DNA of 64,000 nt from Paracoccaceae bacterium (GTDB lineage: Bacteria > Pseudomonadota > Alphaproteobacteria > Rhodobacterales > Rhodobacteraceae): positions 16,174-80,173 of the forward strand of contig WOZM01000242.1 of NCBI GenBank assembly GCA_011620265.1, in the 5' to 3' direction. Of this stretch, positions 27,322 through 36,020 are shown in pieces. The position numbers were made by a program, and so were the translations under genes. The stretch's first letter is position 1. Every line of letters begins with the position of its first letter. Under the pieces are notes generated by a model. The model was not told the origin of the DNA and did no database searches. It saw nothing but the letters and a program-made list of their open reading frames with translations.

Positions 27322-28932
27322 TCAGGCCTCGGCCTCCTCATCGGTATCGCCCTCTTCGGCATCCGTCTCAAGTTCCGCCGGATCGACCCAGCCAAGCTGG
27401 ATCCGCGCGGTCATCACGAGGTGCTGGGCCTCTTCAAGGCTCATGTCGAACTTCTCGAGCAGACCTTCGTCCTTCACCCGCTCGCCATTGACCGTGGTCC
27501 AGCCGCCGGCCAGTTCCCAGTCGGCGCAGGTGGCGAAGTCCTCGAGCGTCTTGACGCCGTCCTGCGCCAACGCCTCGAGCATCTGCGGCGTCAGCCCCTC
27601 GAACCCGACCAGGCTGTCCTCGACGCCGAGTGCGCGGGCGTTCTCCAGCGCCTTGCGGTTCTGCTCCTCGATCACGTCGCGGGCGCGGGCCTGAAGCTCC
27701 GACGCCGTCGCATCGTCGACGCCCTCGATGCTCAGCAGCTCGTCGAGGTCGACATAGGCCACCTCTTCGAGATTGGTGAAACCTTCGGCCACCAGAAGCT
27801 GCGCAAAGAATTCGTCGAGATCGAGATTGTCCATGAAGAGCTTGGTGCGCTCGGCGAACTCGGCCTGCCGGCGCTGGCTCTCTTCCTCTTCCGTCAGGAT
27901 GTCGATGTCGAGGCCGGTGAGCTGCGACGCAAGCCGCACGTTCTGGCCGCGCCGGCCGATGGCGAGGCTGAGTTGCTCGTCCGGCACCACGACCTCGATC
28001 TTGCCGGCTTCCTCGTCGATCACGACCTTGGAGACCTCGGCGGGCTGAAGCGCGTTGACGAGGAACGTCGCCTGATCCTCGTTCCACGGGATGATGTCGA
28101 TCTTCTCGCCCTGAAGCTCGTTCACCACGGCCTGCACACGGCTGCCGCGCATACCGACGCAGGCGCCCACGGGGTCGATCGAGTTGTCATAGGAAATGAC
28201 GCCGATCTTGGCGCGGCTGCCGGGATCGCGGGCCACGGCCTTGATCTCGATGATGCCGTCGTAGATCTCCGGCACTTCCATCTTGAAGAGCTCAGCCATG
28301 AACTGCGGATCGGTCCGCGACAGGAACACCTGCGGGCCCCGCGCCTCGCGCCGCACATCCTTGATGTAGCAGCGGATGCGGTCGTTCGGGCGATAGCTCT
28401 CGCGGCCGATCTTCTCGTTGCGGCGCAGGATCGCCTCGCCGCGACCGATATCGACGATGATGTTGCCGTATTCCTCGCGCTTGACCACGCCGTTGATGAT
28501 CGTGCCCTTGCGATCCTTGAATTCCTCGAACTGGCGGTCGCGCTCGGCCTCGCGGACCTTCTGCAGGATCACCTGCTTCGCGGACTGCGCGGCGATCCGG
28601 CCGAGATCGACCGGCGGCACCTCTTCCACGACCGTGTCGCCGACCTTCGGATCGTCGAGATACTGCCTGGCCTGCTCGACCGTCAGCTCCGCCTGGTAGT
28701 TCTCCAGCAGGTCATCCTCGACCACTGTGCGCACGCGCGTGAAGGTCGCCTTGCCGGTCTTGCGGTCGATGGCGACGCGGATATCCATCTCGGACCCGTA
28801 GCGCGACTTCGCGGCGCGGGCGAGGCTCTCCTCCATCGCCTCGATGACCAGCACGGGGTCGATCATCTTTTCCCGCGCGACGGCCTCGGCCGTTTGCAGA
28901 AGCTCCAGCTGGTTGGCAGAGGTAATCGCCAT
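27322..28932 (-). CDS. nusA: Transcription termination/antitermination protein NusA
   Basis: 536 residues: N-terminal polymerase-binding domain (1-125), S1 domain (about 135-200, [29 protein letters not shown] region), two KH domains (about 230-345, with [24 protein letters not shown] and [15 protein letters not shown]) and two C-terminal acidic HhH repeats as in proteobacteria. Controls pausing, intrinsic termination and antitermination. Its ATG directly abuts the rimP stop. NusA could act on the terminator hairpin at the head of its own operon (inference). Confidence 0.98.
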   Translation of the reverse strand: MAITSANQLELLQTAEAVAREKMIDPVLVIEAMEESLARAAKSRYGSEMDIRVAIDRKTGKATFTRVRTVVEDDLLENYQAELTVEQARQYLDDPKVGDTVVEEVPPVDLGRIAAQSAKQVILQKVREAERDRQFEEFKDRKGTIINGVVKREEYGNIIVDIGRGEAILRRNEKIGRESYRPNDRIRCYIKDVRREARGPQVFLSRTDPQFMAELFKMEVPEIYDGIIEIKAVARDPGSRAKIGVISYDNSIDPVGACVGMRGSRVQAVVNELQGEKIDIIPWNEDQATFLVNALQPAEVSKVVIDEEAGKIEVVVPDEQLSLAIGRRGQNVRLASQLTGLDIDILTEEEESQRRQAEFAERTKLFMDNLDLDEFFAQLLVAEGFTNLEEVAYVDLDELLSIEGVDDATASELQARARDVIEEQNRKALENARALGVEDSLVGFEGLTPQMLEALAQDGVKTLEDFATCADWELAGGWTTVNGERVKDEGLLEKFDMSLEEAQHLVMTARIQLGWVDPAELETDAEEGDTDEEAEA

Positions 28933-29502
28933 TCATTCCTCCTCGGAAGTGTCTTCTTCAATGTCGTCGAACGCGGCTTCGTCGACCTTCTCGGTGGTCT
29001 TCTTCTGCCGCAGCATTTCGGTGATCAGCTCGTCGGTCAGCACAAGCTTGGCATCCGACAGCCAGTCGAACTTGAGGCCGATGGTGCCTTCCTCGATCTC
29101 GATCAGTACCTCGTCGCCCTCGGTCCCGGCCAGCTTGCCCTTGAAGCGCTTGCGGCCGTCCATCATCTCCGAGGTCTCGATCTTCGCCTCGTAGCCTTCC
29201 CAGACGTCGAAATCCTTCAGCCGGGTCAGCGGCCGGTCGATGCCGGGGGAGGAAACCTCGAGCGTGTACTGATCCTCGATCGGGTCCTCGACATCGAGAA
29301 CCGCCGAGACCGCGATCGAGATCTTGCCGCAATCCTCGACGTCGATCCCGCCCTCGGGCCGGTCGGCCATGATCTGCAGGGTCTTGTAGAGCCCGCCCAT
29401 CAGCCGGATGCGCACGAGTTCGAACCCCAGACCTTCGATGGTCGGGGTCACGATCTCGGCCAGGCGCCGGTCGATGGCGGTTTTGGCGATCAGTTCGGTC
29501 AT
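28933..29502 (-). CDS. rimP: Ribosome maturation factor RimP
   Basis: Needed for 30S subunit assembly. 189 residues: N-terminal alpha/beta domain ([31 protein letters not shown]), central [16 protein letters not shown] and a C-terminal SH3-like domain, with an acidic tail ending in [11 protein letters not shown] 29502 (GAAGGA ahead) fits the family start. The frame stays open upstream through the leader; ATG 29598, overlapping the -10 box, would add 32 residues but lies before the expected transcript start, so it is rejected. Confidence 0.95.
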   Translation of the reverse strand: MTELIAKTAIDRRLAEIVTPTIEGLGFELVRIRLMGGLYKTLQIMADRPEGGIDVEDCGKISIAVSAVLDVEDPIEDQYTLEVSSPGIDRPLTRLKDFDVWEGYEAKIETSEMMDGRKRFKGKLAGTEGDEVLIEIEEGTIGLKFDWLSDAKLVLTDELITEMLRQKKTTEKVDEAAFDDIEEDTSEEE

Positions 29503-29518
29503 CGGTCCTTCAGACAAC

Positions 29519-29541
29519 AAAAAACGGGCCCAGCGGCCCGT
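29519..29541 (-). terminator. Terminator-type hairpin in the rimP leader (putative attenuator)
   Basis: On the minus strand ACGGGCC (29541-29535) and GGCCCGT (29530-29524) form a 7-bp GC-rich stem with a 4-nt loop, followed by six T (29524-29519). It sits after the promoter and 17 nt before the rimP ATG, so transcription of the whole operon must read through it. An upstream GCCCA (around 29557) could pair with TGGGC in the stem as an antiterminator (weak, 5 bp). Confidence 0.65.
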
Positions 29542-29595
29542 CGCACTTTCCCGGTGGGCTGCGAGTTTGGACCCCGTAGCCGCGCTGTTGAACGG

Positions 29596-29624
29596 CATAT
29601 AGGCGAAGGTGGGCGAGTCTGCAA
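29596..29624 (-). promoter_or_regulatory. Promoter of the rimP-nusA-rnpM-infB operon
   Basis: TTGCAG (29624-29619), exact 17-nt spacer, TATATG (29601-29596). Predicted transcript start near 29589, giving a leader of about 87 nt that contains the terminator hairpin. One of the best promoter matches in the window. Confidence 0.6.
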
Positions 29625-29711
29625 GCGCAAGAGTGTCGGCACCCTGAATGTCAGGGGTTGGGCCAGCGCCCCAACCGCCGGGCGCGGGGTCGCTGCCGAC
29701 CCCAAATCTCT

Positions 29712-30170
29712 CTATGATCCATCGGGATTGTTCCGCCAAATCCAGAAATTCAGCGCGGTAGCAACCGACAGCCAAGCGAGATAGGGCAAAAGAAGCACGG
29801 CCGCGTATCCATCAAGTGCCCAGAACTGCGGGATCATCACGGCGACCGTCAGCCAAAGAAGGGTGATGACGACCAGGCCCGCGCGCTTGTGGTGACCGCC
29901 GAAGAAGACCGGCGTCCAGAGCGTGTTGAGAGTGATCTGCAACGACCAGAAGGCCAGTGCAGTCCCGCTCCCTGGAACCGACGCGACCCGCGCGGCGGCG
30001 ATCGCGATGACGATGTAAAGGATCGTCCAGACCACTGGAAAGGCCAGACGCGGCGGCGTCCAACTTGGTTTGTTCAACCGCTCGTACCAGCTGCCCGGCT
30101 GAAAGATCATGCCAGTCGCCGCAGCCGCGAGGCAGGCACTGAAAAAGGCGGCGAAGGCCGTAAGCTCCAA
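29712..30170 (-). CDS. tspO: TspO/MBR family tryptophan-rich sensory protein
   Basis: 152 residues, five transmembrane helices, with family motifs [42 protein letters not shown] and a Trp-rich content. TspO binds porphyrins and steroids and in Rhodobacter down-regulates photopigment genes in response to oxygen. The likely start is TTG 30170, preceded by AGAGGGGA and placed just ahead of the first helix; no ATG or GTG lies close by. It is 73 nt after the CDGSH gene on the same strand and may share its transcript. Confidence 0.87.
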   Translation of the reverse strand: MELTAFAAFFSACLAAAATGMIFQPGSWYERLNKPSWTPPRLAFPVVWTILYIVIAIAAARVASVPGSGTALAFWSLQITLNTLWTPVFFGGHHKRAGLVVITLLWLTVAVMIPQFWALDGYAAVLLLPYLAWLSVATALNFWIWRNNPDGS

Positions 30171-30243
30171 GATCAGTCCCCTCTCAGGCGTGTCGGGACG
30201 ATACGTCCGGGTGTGGCGCGGGTTCCCACGGCACTGACCGCGA

Positions 30244-30876
30244 TCAATCCCCGCTCTTCCATCCCTGATCCCGGTGCGTCCCGTCGCAATAGGGCTTGAT
30301 CCCCGATTTGCCGCAACGGCAGAGCACGTATTTGCGGGGTGTCGTCGCCTCCCCCGGATGCGGGGTCGCGATCTCTGCGTCGTGGACCATGTAGGGTCCA
30401 TCGCGCATCACCTCGATCCGGGCGCGTTCGGCGATTAGATGACCAACCCCGGCAGCGGATCGCAGACCCAATGCGCCCGAGGGGCAATGGGCGATAACCT
30501 CCTCGATCTCGGCGCGGCTGCCCTTGTCCGGCCGGACCCAGGGCTTTTCGGCGGAGTTGAAGACCTGCGGCGCGATCCGGGCGCATTCAGCGGCATGGGC
30601 GCAGACGAGGGGGTTGAACGTCACCGTGACCTTGGCCCCTTCATAGTCGACCACCCGGTTTCGCCCGGCGGGCGTGCCGGACGCGCTGTCGAAACCGTTG
30701 GTCTTGTGGCTGCCGTCGCAAAAGGGCTTGGTCTTGCTGCCACCACACCGGCAGAGCGCCATGACCGGCTTGACTTCCAGCGTCTGCCCACCGGGTCCCT
30801 TGAGCGTGTCGAGCCCCTTGACCACTAGCGGCCCGTTTTCCCGCGCCTCGATTGTGATCCTGGTGTCTTCGCTCAT
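30244..30876 (-). CDS. CDGSH / Fer4_19 / CDGSH iron-sulfur protein
   Basis: 210 residues from ATG 30876, preceded by GGGAGGA. Three metal modules in order: CRCGGSKTKPFCDGSH (about 42-57) for a mitoNEET-type 2Fe-2S cluster with Cys3-His1 ligation; a divergent ferredoxin-like segment with VCAHAAEC and AHCPSGAL (about 92-140, Fer4_19/DUF1271 type); and a second CDGSH motif CRCGKSGIKPYCDGTH (about 187-202). A cytoplasmic redox or iron-sulfur carrier role is likely. Partner unknown; the same-strand neighbour is tspO. Confidence 0.88.
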   Translation of the reverse strand: MSEDTRITIEARENGPLVVKGLDTLKGPGGQTLEVKPVMALCRCGGSKTKPFCDGSHKTNGFDSASGTPAGRNRVVDYEGAKVTVTFNPLVCAHAAECARIAPQVFNSAEKPWVRPDKGSRAEIEEVIAHCPSGALGLRSAAGVGHLIAERARIEVMRDGPYMVHDAEIATPHPGEATTPRKYVLCRCGKSGIKPYCDGTHRDQGWKSGD

Positions 30877-31012
30877 CGCGTCCTCCCGTACCTGCACGAG
30901 GGGAAGCATGGTGGGGCGGGCGGGGCCACGTCAATCGACAGATGCGTGAGAGCCCTTTAAATGAGGTTGCCGAAAATTCCGCTGTCTTTTTACATCAATG
31001 GTTTGGTGTTTC

Positions 31013-31026
31013 TTTCACGCGTGAAA
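31013..31026. promoter_or_regulatory. Perfect 14-bp palindrome, possible operator
   Basis: TTTCACGCGTGAAA, one base beyond the pip stop codon and about 140 nt upstream of the CDGSH start, in the only AT-rich stretch nearby (30950-31027). Size and symmetry suit a dimeric repressor site for the CDGSH-tspO unit; the protein is unknown. No convincing -35/-10 pair was found next to it. Confidence 0.4.
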
Positions 31027-31027
31027 T

Positions 31028-31996
31028 TCATGCCCTGAGCCCGTCCATCACCCGGATCAGCTCGGCCGAGATCCCCGGCTCCGACAGCGCGTGGCCCGCG
31101 ACGGGAACCATCTTCAGGTCCGCCCGTTTCCAGTGCTGCGCCAGCGTCCAGGCCGAGACCGGCGGGCAGATCATGTCGTAGCGGCCCTGGACGATCGTCG
31201 CCGGCACGTCCTTGAGCTTCGGCAGGTCGCGCAGGATCTGGCCATCGACCTCCAGGAAACCCTTGTTGAGGAAGTAGTGGTTTTCGAGCCGCGCGAAGGC
31301 GCGGGCGTAATCGCCCGGCGCCTCGCCGACGATGCCGTCATGCTCGACGCTCGCCAGCGCGTTCTCCCAACCGGCCCAGACCCGGGCGAATCGGGTCTCG
31401 ACCGGGATTTCGCCGCAGAAGAGCCGCCGGTGATAGGCTGCGATCAGGTCGTCCTGCTCGGCCGCCGGGATCACCTTCGCGAAATCGTGCCAGCGGTCCG
31501 GCCAGAAAGCGCCGGCCCCGCCGCCGTAGAACCAGGCGAGTTCCCCCTCCGTCATCAGGAACACCCCCCGCAGCACCAGGTGGCGGGCACGTTCGGGATG
31601 GGTCTGGGCATAAAGGAGCGCGAGCGTCGCGCCCCAGCTGCCGCCGAAGACGATCCAGTCCTCGATGCCAAGTGCGGTGCGGATGCGCTCGATATCGGCG
31701 ACGAGATGCCAGGTCGTGTTCGCCTCGACGCTCGCATGCGGCCGCGACCGGCCGCAGCCGCGTTGGTCGAAGAGGATGATCCGGTAGACCGAAGGGTCGA
31801 AATAGCGCCGCATCGCCGGCGAACAGCCGCCGCCCGGCCCACCATGCAGTACGATGACCGGCTGCCCGGACGGATGGCCGCACTGCTCGACATAGATGCG
31901 GTGGCCGTCGCCGACATCCATCAGTCGCTGATCGAAGGGTTCGATCTGCGGATAAAGAGTGTTGCTTGCGCGCTTTTGCCCTGCGACCCGGTCCAT
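31028..31996 (-). CDS. pip: Proline iminopeptidase
   Basis: Removes N-terminal proline from peptides. Alpha/beta hydrolase of peptidase family S33, 322 residues: oxyanion loop VLHGGPGGGCSP, nucleophile FGGSWGATLALLYA, catalytic Asp in QGRYDMICP and His in AGHALSE, plus the DQRGCGRS motif. ATG 31996 matches the family N-terminus (LYPQIEPFDQRLMDVG). No ribosome site precedes it; a TATACT box ends 6 nt before the ATG, suggesting a leaderless mRNA. Divergent from ubiG. Confidence 0.93.
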   Translation of the reverse strand: MDRVAGQKRASNTLYPQIEPFDQRLMDVGDGHRIYVEQCGHPSGQPVIVLHGGPGGGCSPAMRRYFDPSVYRIILFDQRGCGRSRPHASVEANTTWHLVADIERIRTALGIEDWIVFGGSWGATLALLYAQTHPERARHLVLRGVFLMTEGELAWFYGGGAGAFWPDRWHDFAKVIPAAEQDDLIAAYHRRLFCGEIPVETRFARVWAGWENALASVEHDGIVGEAPGDYARAFARLENHYFLNKGFLEVDGQILRDLPKLKDVPATIVQGRYDMICPPVSAWTLAQHWKRADLKMVPVAGHALSEPGISAELIRVMDGLRA

Positions 31997-32063
31997 GGAA
32001 TGAGTATATAACCCAAATCGACCGGGCCGCCACGGGTCCGAAAGACTTGGACGGAGAAAGACG

Positions 32064-32810
32064 ATGCAGGCCGCGACCAATACCGTCGATCCGGCGGAAG
32101 TGGCGAAATTCGAGGCGATGGCCGCCGAATGGTGGAACCCGCAGGGCAAGTTCAGGCCGCTGCACATGATGAACCCCGTGCGGCTCGACTACATCACCCG
32201 GCAGATCGCGGCGGAGTTCGGGCGCGACCTGACTGCGCCCCGACCGTTCGCGGGGCTGCGTCTTCTCGATATCGGCTGCGGCGGCGGGCTTCTCTCGGAA
32301 CCGATGGCGCGGCTCGGCGCGACGGTTGTCGGTGCCGACGCGGCGGAACGGAACATCCCCGTGGCCCGGCTTCATGCCGAGGAGCAGGGGCTCAAGATCG
32401 ACTACCGCCACACGACGGCCGAGGCGCTTGCCGTCGCGGGCGAGGCGTTCGACGTGGTGCTGGCGATGGAGATCGTCGAGCATGTCGCCGATCCGCAGGG
32501 CTTCCTGACCACCTGCCGGGAGCTTCTGAAGCCCGGCGGCCTAATCGTCGCCTCGACCATCAACCGCAACGCCAGGAGCTTCATGGCCGCCATCGTCGGT
32601 GCCGAATGGGTCATGCGCTGGCTGCCGAAAGGCACACATGACTGGGCGAAGTTCATCACCCCGGACGAGCTTGCCGCCCTTATCGCAGGGGCGGGGCTTG
32701 GCGCGCTGGACCGCAAGGGATTCGTCTTCAATCCGGTCAGCTGGCAATGGGCGATCTCGGACCGCGACCTTTCGGTGAACTACGTTATGGCGGCGACGAA
32801 GGGCGTCTAG
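32064..32810 (+). CDS. ubiG: Ubiquinone biosynthesis O-methyltransferase
   Basis: Performs both O-methylations in ubiquinone synthesis using SAM. 248 residues: [21 protein letters not shown] start, SAM motif [32 protein letters not shown], and the C-terminal [11 protein letters not shown] and [15 protein letters not shown] precedes ATG 32064. Its stop overlaps the stop of the convergent marR gene in one CTAG. Confidence 0.96.
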   Translation: MQAATNTVDPAEVAKFEAMAAEWWNPQGKFRPLHMMNPVRLDYITRQIAAEFGRDLTAPRPFAGLRLLDIGCGGGLLSEPMARLGATVVGADAAERNIPVARLHAEEQGLKIDYRHTTAEALAVAGEAFDVVLAMEIVEHVADPQGFLTTCRELLKPGGLIVASTINRNARSFMAAIVGAEWVMRWLPKGTHDWAKFITPDELAALIAGAGLGALDRKGFVFNPVSWQWAISDRDLSVNYVMAATKGV

Positions 32811-33247
32811 CCCTCGCCCAGCCGCAGCCGGATCTCGCGCAGGATCGGCAAGACGGCGCGCACTCTCCCGGATCCCACCGCGCGCACGACGTCACCCACG
32901 ATTGGCGTGATCGCCGCGAGGGCCGCATCCCGCGCCGCGCGTCCCGCCGGGCTGATCGAGACGAACTTCCGCCGCGCATCGTCCCAGTCGGGGCGGATAT
33001 GGACATGGCCCGCCCATTCGAGCTTGGCCAGCGTGTTGGTCATCGCCCCCCGCGTGACATGGAAGGCATCGGCCAGTTGCGCAGGCGACCGTTCGTCGTT
33101 CACATGCGCCAGGTGGTTCAGGACCGAGAAGTGGCTGAGCTCCATCCCCTTCGGCAGGGCCCGGCTGATGCGGTTCCGCGCCAGCTGGTCGGCCATGAAG
33201 ACCTCGGAAAAGAGCGCAACGGCAAGGGGGTCGTTCTGGTCCGACAT
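32807..33247 (-). CDS. MarR-family transcriptional regulator
   Basis: 146 residues with a winged helix-turn-helix (about 40-105: [63 protein letters not shown]). MarR proteins repress nearby genes and respond to phenolics or oxidants. ATG 33247 has a GAGGGG site 8 nt upstream; GTG 33253, overlapping the nitrilase TGA, is possible. Last gene of grxC-nitrilase-marR; it might regulate that unit, but no operator was identified. Confidence 0.87.
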   Translation of the reverse strand: MSDQNDPLAVALFSEVFMADQLARNRISRALPKGMELSHFSVLNHLAHVNDERSPAQLADAFHVTRGAMTNTLAKLEWAGHVHIRPDWDDARRKFVSISPAGRAARDAALAAITPIVGDVVRAVGSGRVRAVLPILREIRLRLGEG

Positions 33248-33249
33248 GC

Positions 33250-34080
33250 TCACGGCCCCTCGTAGTCGCGGTCATGGGAGAGGGAGGGCACCCGGGCGCG
33301 CGCCTTTTCGACCTCCGCGCGCCGGAGGTCGACATATCCGATTCCGGTCTCGGTTCCGGCGTCGAGCAACACCTCGCCCCAGGGCGACACCGCCAGCGAA
33401 TGGCCATAGGTCCGGCGCGGGCGGCCGTTATGGGCGGCATGCGTCCCGGTCTGGGCCGGGGCGAGCACATAGGCGCCGGTCTCGATCGCCCGGGCGCGCA
33501 AGAGAACGTGCCAATGCGCGGCGCCGGTCGTGTCGTTGAAAGCGGCGGGCACGGTCAGGATCTCTGCCCCCGCCTTGGCGAGCGTCCGGTAGAGATGCGG
33601 GAAGCGGACGTCGTAGCAGACGCTCATCCCGATCCGCGCGAAGGGGGTTTCGGCAAGAACCGCCTTCCGCCCCGGCCGGTAGCCGGCCGATTCGCGGTAT
33701 TGCTCGGTCTCCGACACGTTCACGTCGAACATGTGGATCTTGTCGTAGCGGGCCGCGATGCTACCATCCGGAGCGATCAGGAACGAGCGGTTGGCAAACC
33801 GCCCGTCAGCGTCATCGGTCAGAAGCGCGAGCGAGCCGATCAGAAGCCAGATCCCCTGCTCCGCGGCCTCCGCCCGAAGTGCGGCAAGTGTCGGGTCGTC
33901 CCTCTCGTGCCGCAGGACCGCCCGCTGATGCGCCCGGTCGGAGGAGAGGCAGTTCGTCACCTCGGGCGTCAGCACCAACCCCGCGCCGCCCGCCGCCGCT
34001 TCGCGCACCAGCGACAGGGTCACAGGCAGGTTCTCCGCCGGATCGTCCGTCACCGAAAGCTGGAGAAGGGCTGCCCTCAT
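33250..34080 (-). CDS. Carbon-nitrogen hydrolase (Nit1/Nit2-like)
   Basis: 276 residues with the nitrilase-superfamily catalytic triad: Glu40 (LVLTPEVTN), Lys114 (YDKIHMFDV) and Cys155 (GMSVCYDVRFPHLYR). The closest pattern is Nit1/Nit2, amidases that repair deaminated glutathione or hydrolyse alpha-ketoglutaramate. Its partner grxC, 3 nt upstream, is a glutathione-dependent protein, which favours the deaminated-glutathione amidase role (inference). Confidence 0.9.
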   Translation of the reverse strand: MRAALLQLSVTDDPAENLPVTLSLVREAAAGGAGLVLTPEVTNCLSSDRAHQRAVLRHERDDPTLAALRAEAAEQGIWLLIGSLALLTDDADGRFANRSFLIAPDGSIAARYDKIHMFDVNVSETEQYRESAGYRPGRKAVLAETPFARIGMSVCYDVRFPHLYRTLAKAGAEILTVPAAFNDTTGAAHWHVLLRARAIETGAYVLAPAQTGTHAAHNGRPRRTYGHSLAVSPWGEVLLDAGTETGIGYVDLRRAEVEKARARVPSLSHDRDYEGP

Positions 34081-34083
34081 CGC

Positions 34084-34341
34084 TCAGGCCGCGAGCAGCG
34101 GGTCGAGCTTGCCCGCCCGGTCCAGCGCATGGAGATCGTCGCAGCCGCCGACATGGCGACCGTCGATGAAGATCTGCGGAACGGTGTGGCGGCCCCGCGC
34201 GCGCTGCATCATCTCTGCCCGCAGCGCGGGATCGCCCGAAACGTCGGTTTCCTCGAAGGCGGCGCCCTTGGTTTCCAGGAGCCGTTTGGCGGCGATGCAG
34301 AACGGGCACCAGGGCGTAGTGTAGATCTCGATGCGTGGCAT
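34084..34341 (-). CDS. grxC: Glutaredoxin 3
   Basis: 85 residues: dithiol active site TTPWCPFC (Cys12, Cys15), cis-Pro motif HTVPQIFIDG and the GGCDDLHALD helix start, all typical of GrxC. Reduces disulfides and glutathione mixed disulfides using GSH. A promoter lies about 28 nt upstream inside the comF end. First gene of a three-gene unit. Confidence 0.95.
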   Translation of the reverse strand: MPRIEIYTTPWCPFCIAAKRLLETKGAAFEETDVSGDPALRAEMMQRARGRHTVPQIFIDGRHVGGCDDLHALDRAGKLDPLLAA

Positions 34342-34368
34342 GATGGTCCAAATCCGGAAGTCGAAGCG

Positions 34369-34396
34369 ACTATAGGGATTTAGGCATCCTTCGCAA
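34369..34396 (-). promoter_or_regulatory. Candidate promoter of grxC-nitrilase-marR
   Basis: TTGCGA (34396-34391), 16-nt spacer, TATAGT (34374-34369). The -35 lies within the last codons of comF. Predicted leader about 20 nt. Confidence 0.5.
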
Positions 34397-35096
34397 CGCG
34401 CGCCAGTGTCACGACCGCGACCGAGGCCGCGCCGGCGCCGAGACAGGCATCGGCGGCGCCGGCAAGCGTCGCCCCGGAGGTCATCACGTCGTCGACGAGA
34501 AGGATATCGCGCCCGGCGATTCGGTCGCGCCGGCGCGGGTGGGGCCGGATGGCGTCCGCGACGTTGCCGAACCGCCCGTCGCGGTCGCGGCCGTCCTGGC
34601 TTTCGGTGCGCCGGGCGCGCACCAGAAGGTCGGGACAATGGTCGAGCCCCGCGCAGCGCGCAAGCGCCCGGGACAGGATCGCGGACTGATTGAAACGCCG
34701 CCGGAAGAGCCGCGTCCAATGGAGCGGCACCGGCACCACCAGCATCTCGGGCTTGAGGATCGGCCGCGCCGCGCGCAAGAGCCAGTCGCCCGCCGGCCGC
34801 GCGAGTTCGAGCCTGTCGCCGTGCTTCAGCGCCAGCACCAGCTTGCGGCCGTTATCCTTGTAGAGAAGCGCCGAGCGCCCCCGCTCCCACGGCCGGGCCA
34901 GCACCATGCAGTCGTCGCAATATTCCGCCCGGCCTTCGTCCTCGCCCGGCAACGGTGTGCCGCAGCGGTCGCAGACAAGGCCGGAGATGAACGGCGTTTC
35001 CCGCCAGCAGGCACCGCAGAGGCCGAAATCGCTGGTCGTGGGGTCGCCGCAGGAAATGCATTGCGGCGGGAAGAGAAGCGCCAGCGCGCTTTGCAT
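34380..35096 (-). CDS. comF: ComF-family phosphoribosyltransferase-like protein
   Basis: 238 residues from ATG 35096 (GGGA ahead); starts at 35126 or 35129 are possible but would overlap the divergent gene's start codon. Four N-terminal Cys pairs bind zinc (CISCG, CGACW, CDRCG, CDDCM; about 13-63), and the C-terminal PRTase fold has DILLVDDVMTSGATL. ComF is needed for DNA uptake in competent bacteria; its exact activity is unsettled. Whether this organism is competent cannot be told from the window. Confidence 0.88.
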   Translation of the reverse strand: MQSALALLFPPQCISCGDPTTSDFGLCGACWRETPFISGLVCDRCGTPLPGEDEGRAEYCDDCMVLARPWERGRSALLYKDNGRKLVLALKHGDRLELARPAGDWLLRAARPILKPEMLVVPVPLHWTRLFRRRFNQSAILSRALARCAGLDHCPDLLVRARRTESQDGRDRDGRFGNVADAIRPHPRRRDRIAGRDILLVDDVMTSGATLAGAADACLGAGAASVAVVTLARVAKDA

Positions 35097-35127
35097 TCCC
35101 GCGCGAAGCACCCTAGTTTCACCCATC

Positions 35128-35970
35128 ATGTCCGCTCCGTCCCTCACCGACCGCGCCGCCTTGTCCCGCAACCGCGCCCGCGCCCTGAAACAGGGCGCGG
35201 AGCTCTTTCTGCACGACGAGGCCGCCGCCGAGATCGAGGAGAGACTGAGCGAGGTTAACAAAACGTTTATGGCGCCAGCGGTGGTGACGGGATTCCCCGG
35301 TCCCTGGGCCGAAATCCTGCCCGGCGCACGGATCGTCGCGGACGAGGAGGTACTGGCCCTCGACCCCGGCGCGCATGACCTTGTCATCCATGCGTTGGCG
35401 CTGCACTGGGCGAACGATCCCGTCGGCCAGCTCGTCCAGTGCCGGCGGGCGCTGCGGCCCGACGGGCTGTTCGTCGGCGTGCTCTTCGGCGGACGCACGC
35501 TTTCCGAGTTGCGCGCGGCGCTCGCGGAAGCGGAAAGCCGGCTCACCGGCGGCCTCTCTGCCCGGGTGCTGCCGATGGGCGAGATCCGCGACCTCGGCGC
35601 GCTGTTGCAGCGGGCGGGCTTCGCCCTGCCGGTCGCCGATGCGGCCAGGACCACCGTGACCTATGCGACCGCCTTCCACCTGATCGCCGATCTGCGCGCG
35701 ATGGGCGAGGGCAACGCCCTGACCCTCCGGCCGCGCCGCGCGGCCCCCCGCGCGCTCTTCCCCGAAGCCGCGCGTCTTTATGCCGAGACGTTCCCGGCCG
35801 GGGATGGACGGATCGCGGCGACGTTCGAGATGGTGTTCCTCACCGGCTGGGCACCCGACGACAGCCAGCAAAAACCGCTCCGCCCCGGATCGGCCACCGC
35901 GCGTCTGGCCGAGGCGCTCGGCGCGGCAGAAACGCCGCTCGGCGACCGGCCGATGCCCGGCGAACATTGA
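35128..35970 (+). CDS. NDUFAF5/BioC-type methyltransferase-like protein lacking SAM motif I
   Basis: 280 residues. Matches NDUFAF5 (a complex I assembly factor) along its length: LSRNRARAL and FLHDEAAAEIEERL at the N-terminus, [64 protein letters not shown] and the C-terminal GSATARLAEAL. Where family members have the glycine-rich SAM loop (DLGCGxG), this protein has VVTGFPGPWAEILPG, so SAM binding is doubtful. A role in respiratory complex maturation is inferred. Its ATG lies 31 nt from the divergent comF start. hemH follows. Confidence 0.83.
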   Translation: MSAPSLTDRAALSRNRARALKQGAELFLHDEAAAEIEERLSEVNKTFMAPAVVTGFPGPWAEILPGARIVADEEVLALDPGAHDLVIHALALHWANDPVGQLVQCRRALRPDGLFVGVLFGGRTLSELRAALAEAESRLTGGLSARVLPMGEIRDLGALLQRAGFALPVADAARTTVTYATAFHLIADLRAMGEGNALTLRPRRAAPRALFPEAARLYAETFPAGDGRIAATFEMVFLTGWAPDDSQQKPLRPGSATARLAEALGAAETPLGDRPMPGEH

Positions 35971-35994
35971 CGCGCGTCGATTTCCGTCTATCTC
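35967..35994 (+). promoter_or_regulatory. Candidate promoter of hemH
   Basis: TTGACG (35967-35972, containing the preceding gene's TGA), 16-nt spacer, TATCTC (35989-35994). Predicted start near 36001, leader about 20 nt. Confidence 0.5.
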
Positions 35995-36020
35995 GGTCCT
36001 TGCAGACGAAGGGACTAGCC

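Noticed and set aside
29505-29598. In-frame N-terminal extension of RimP from ATG 29598
   Set aside because: The codon overlaps the -10 box, so it would lie before the transcript start, and RimP homology begins at 29502.
29542-29711. tRNA gene (metZ/metY-like) upstream of rimP, as in E. coli
   Set aside because: No cloverleaf, T-loop (GTTCRA) or CCA end was found on either strand; only the promoter and leader are present.
24303-29784. Long plus-strand open frames opposite infB, rnpM, nusA and rimP
   Set aside because: No domain, no ribosome site, and Arg/Asp/His-rich composition typical of antisense readings of high-GC genes.
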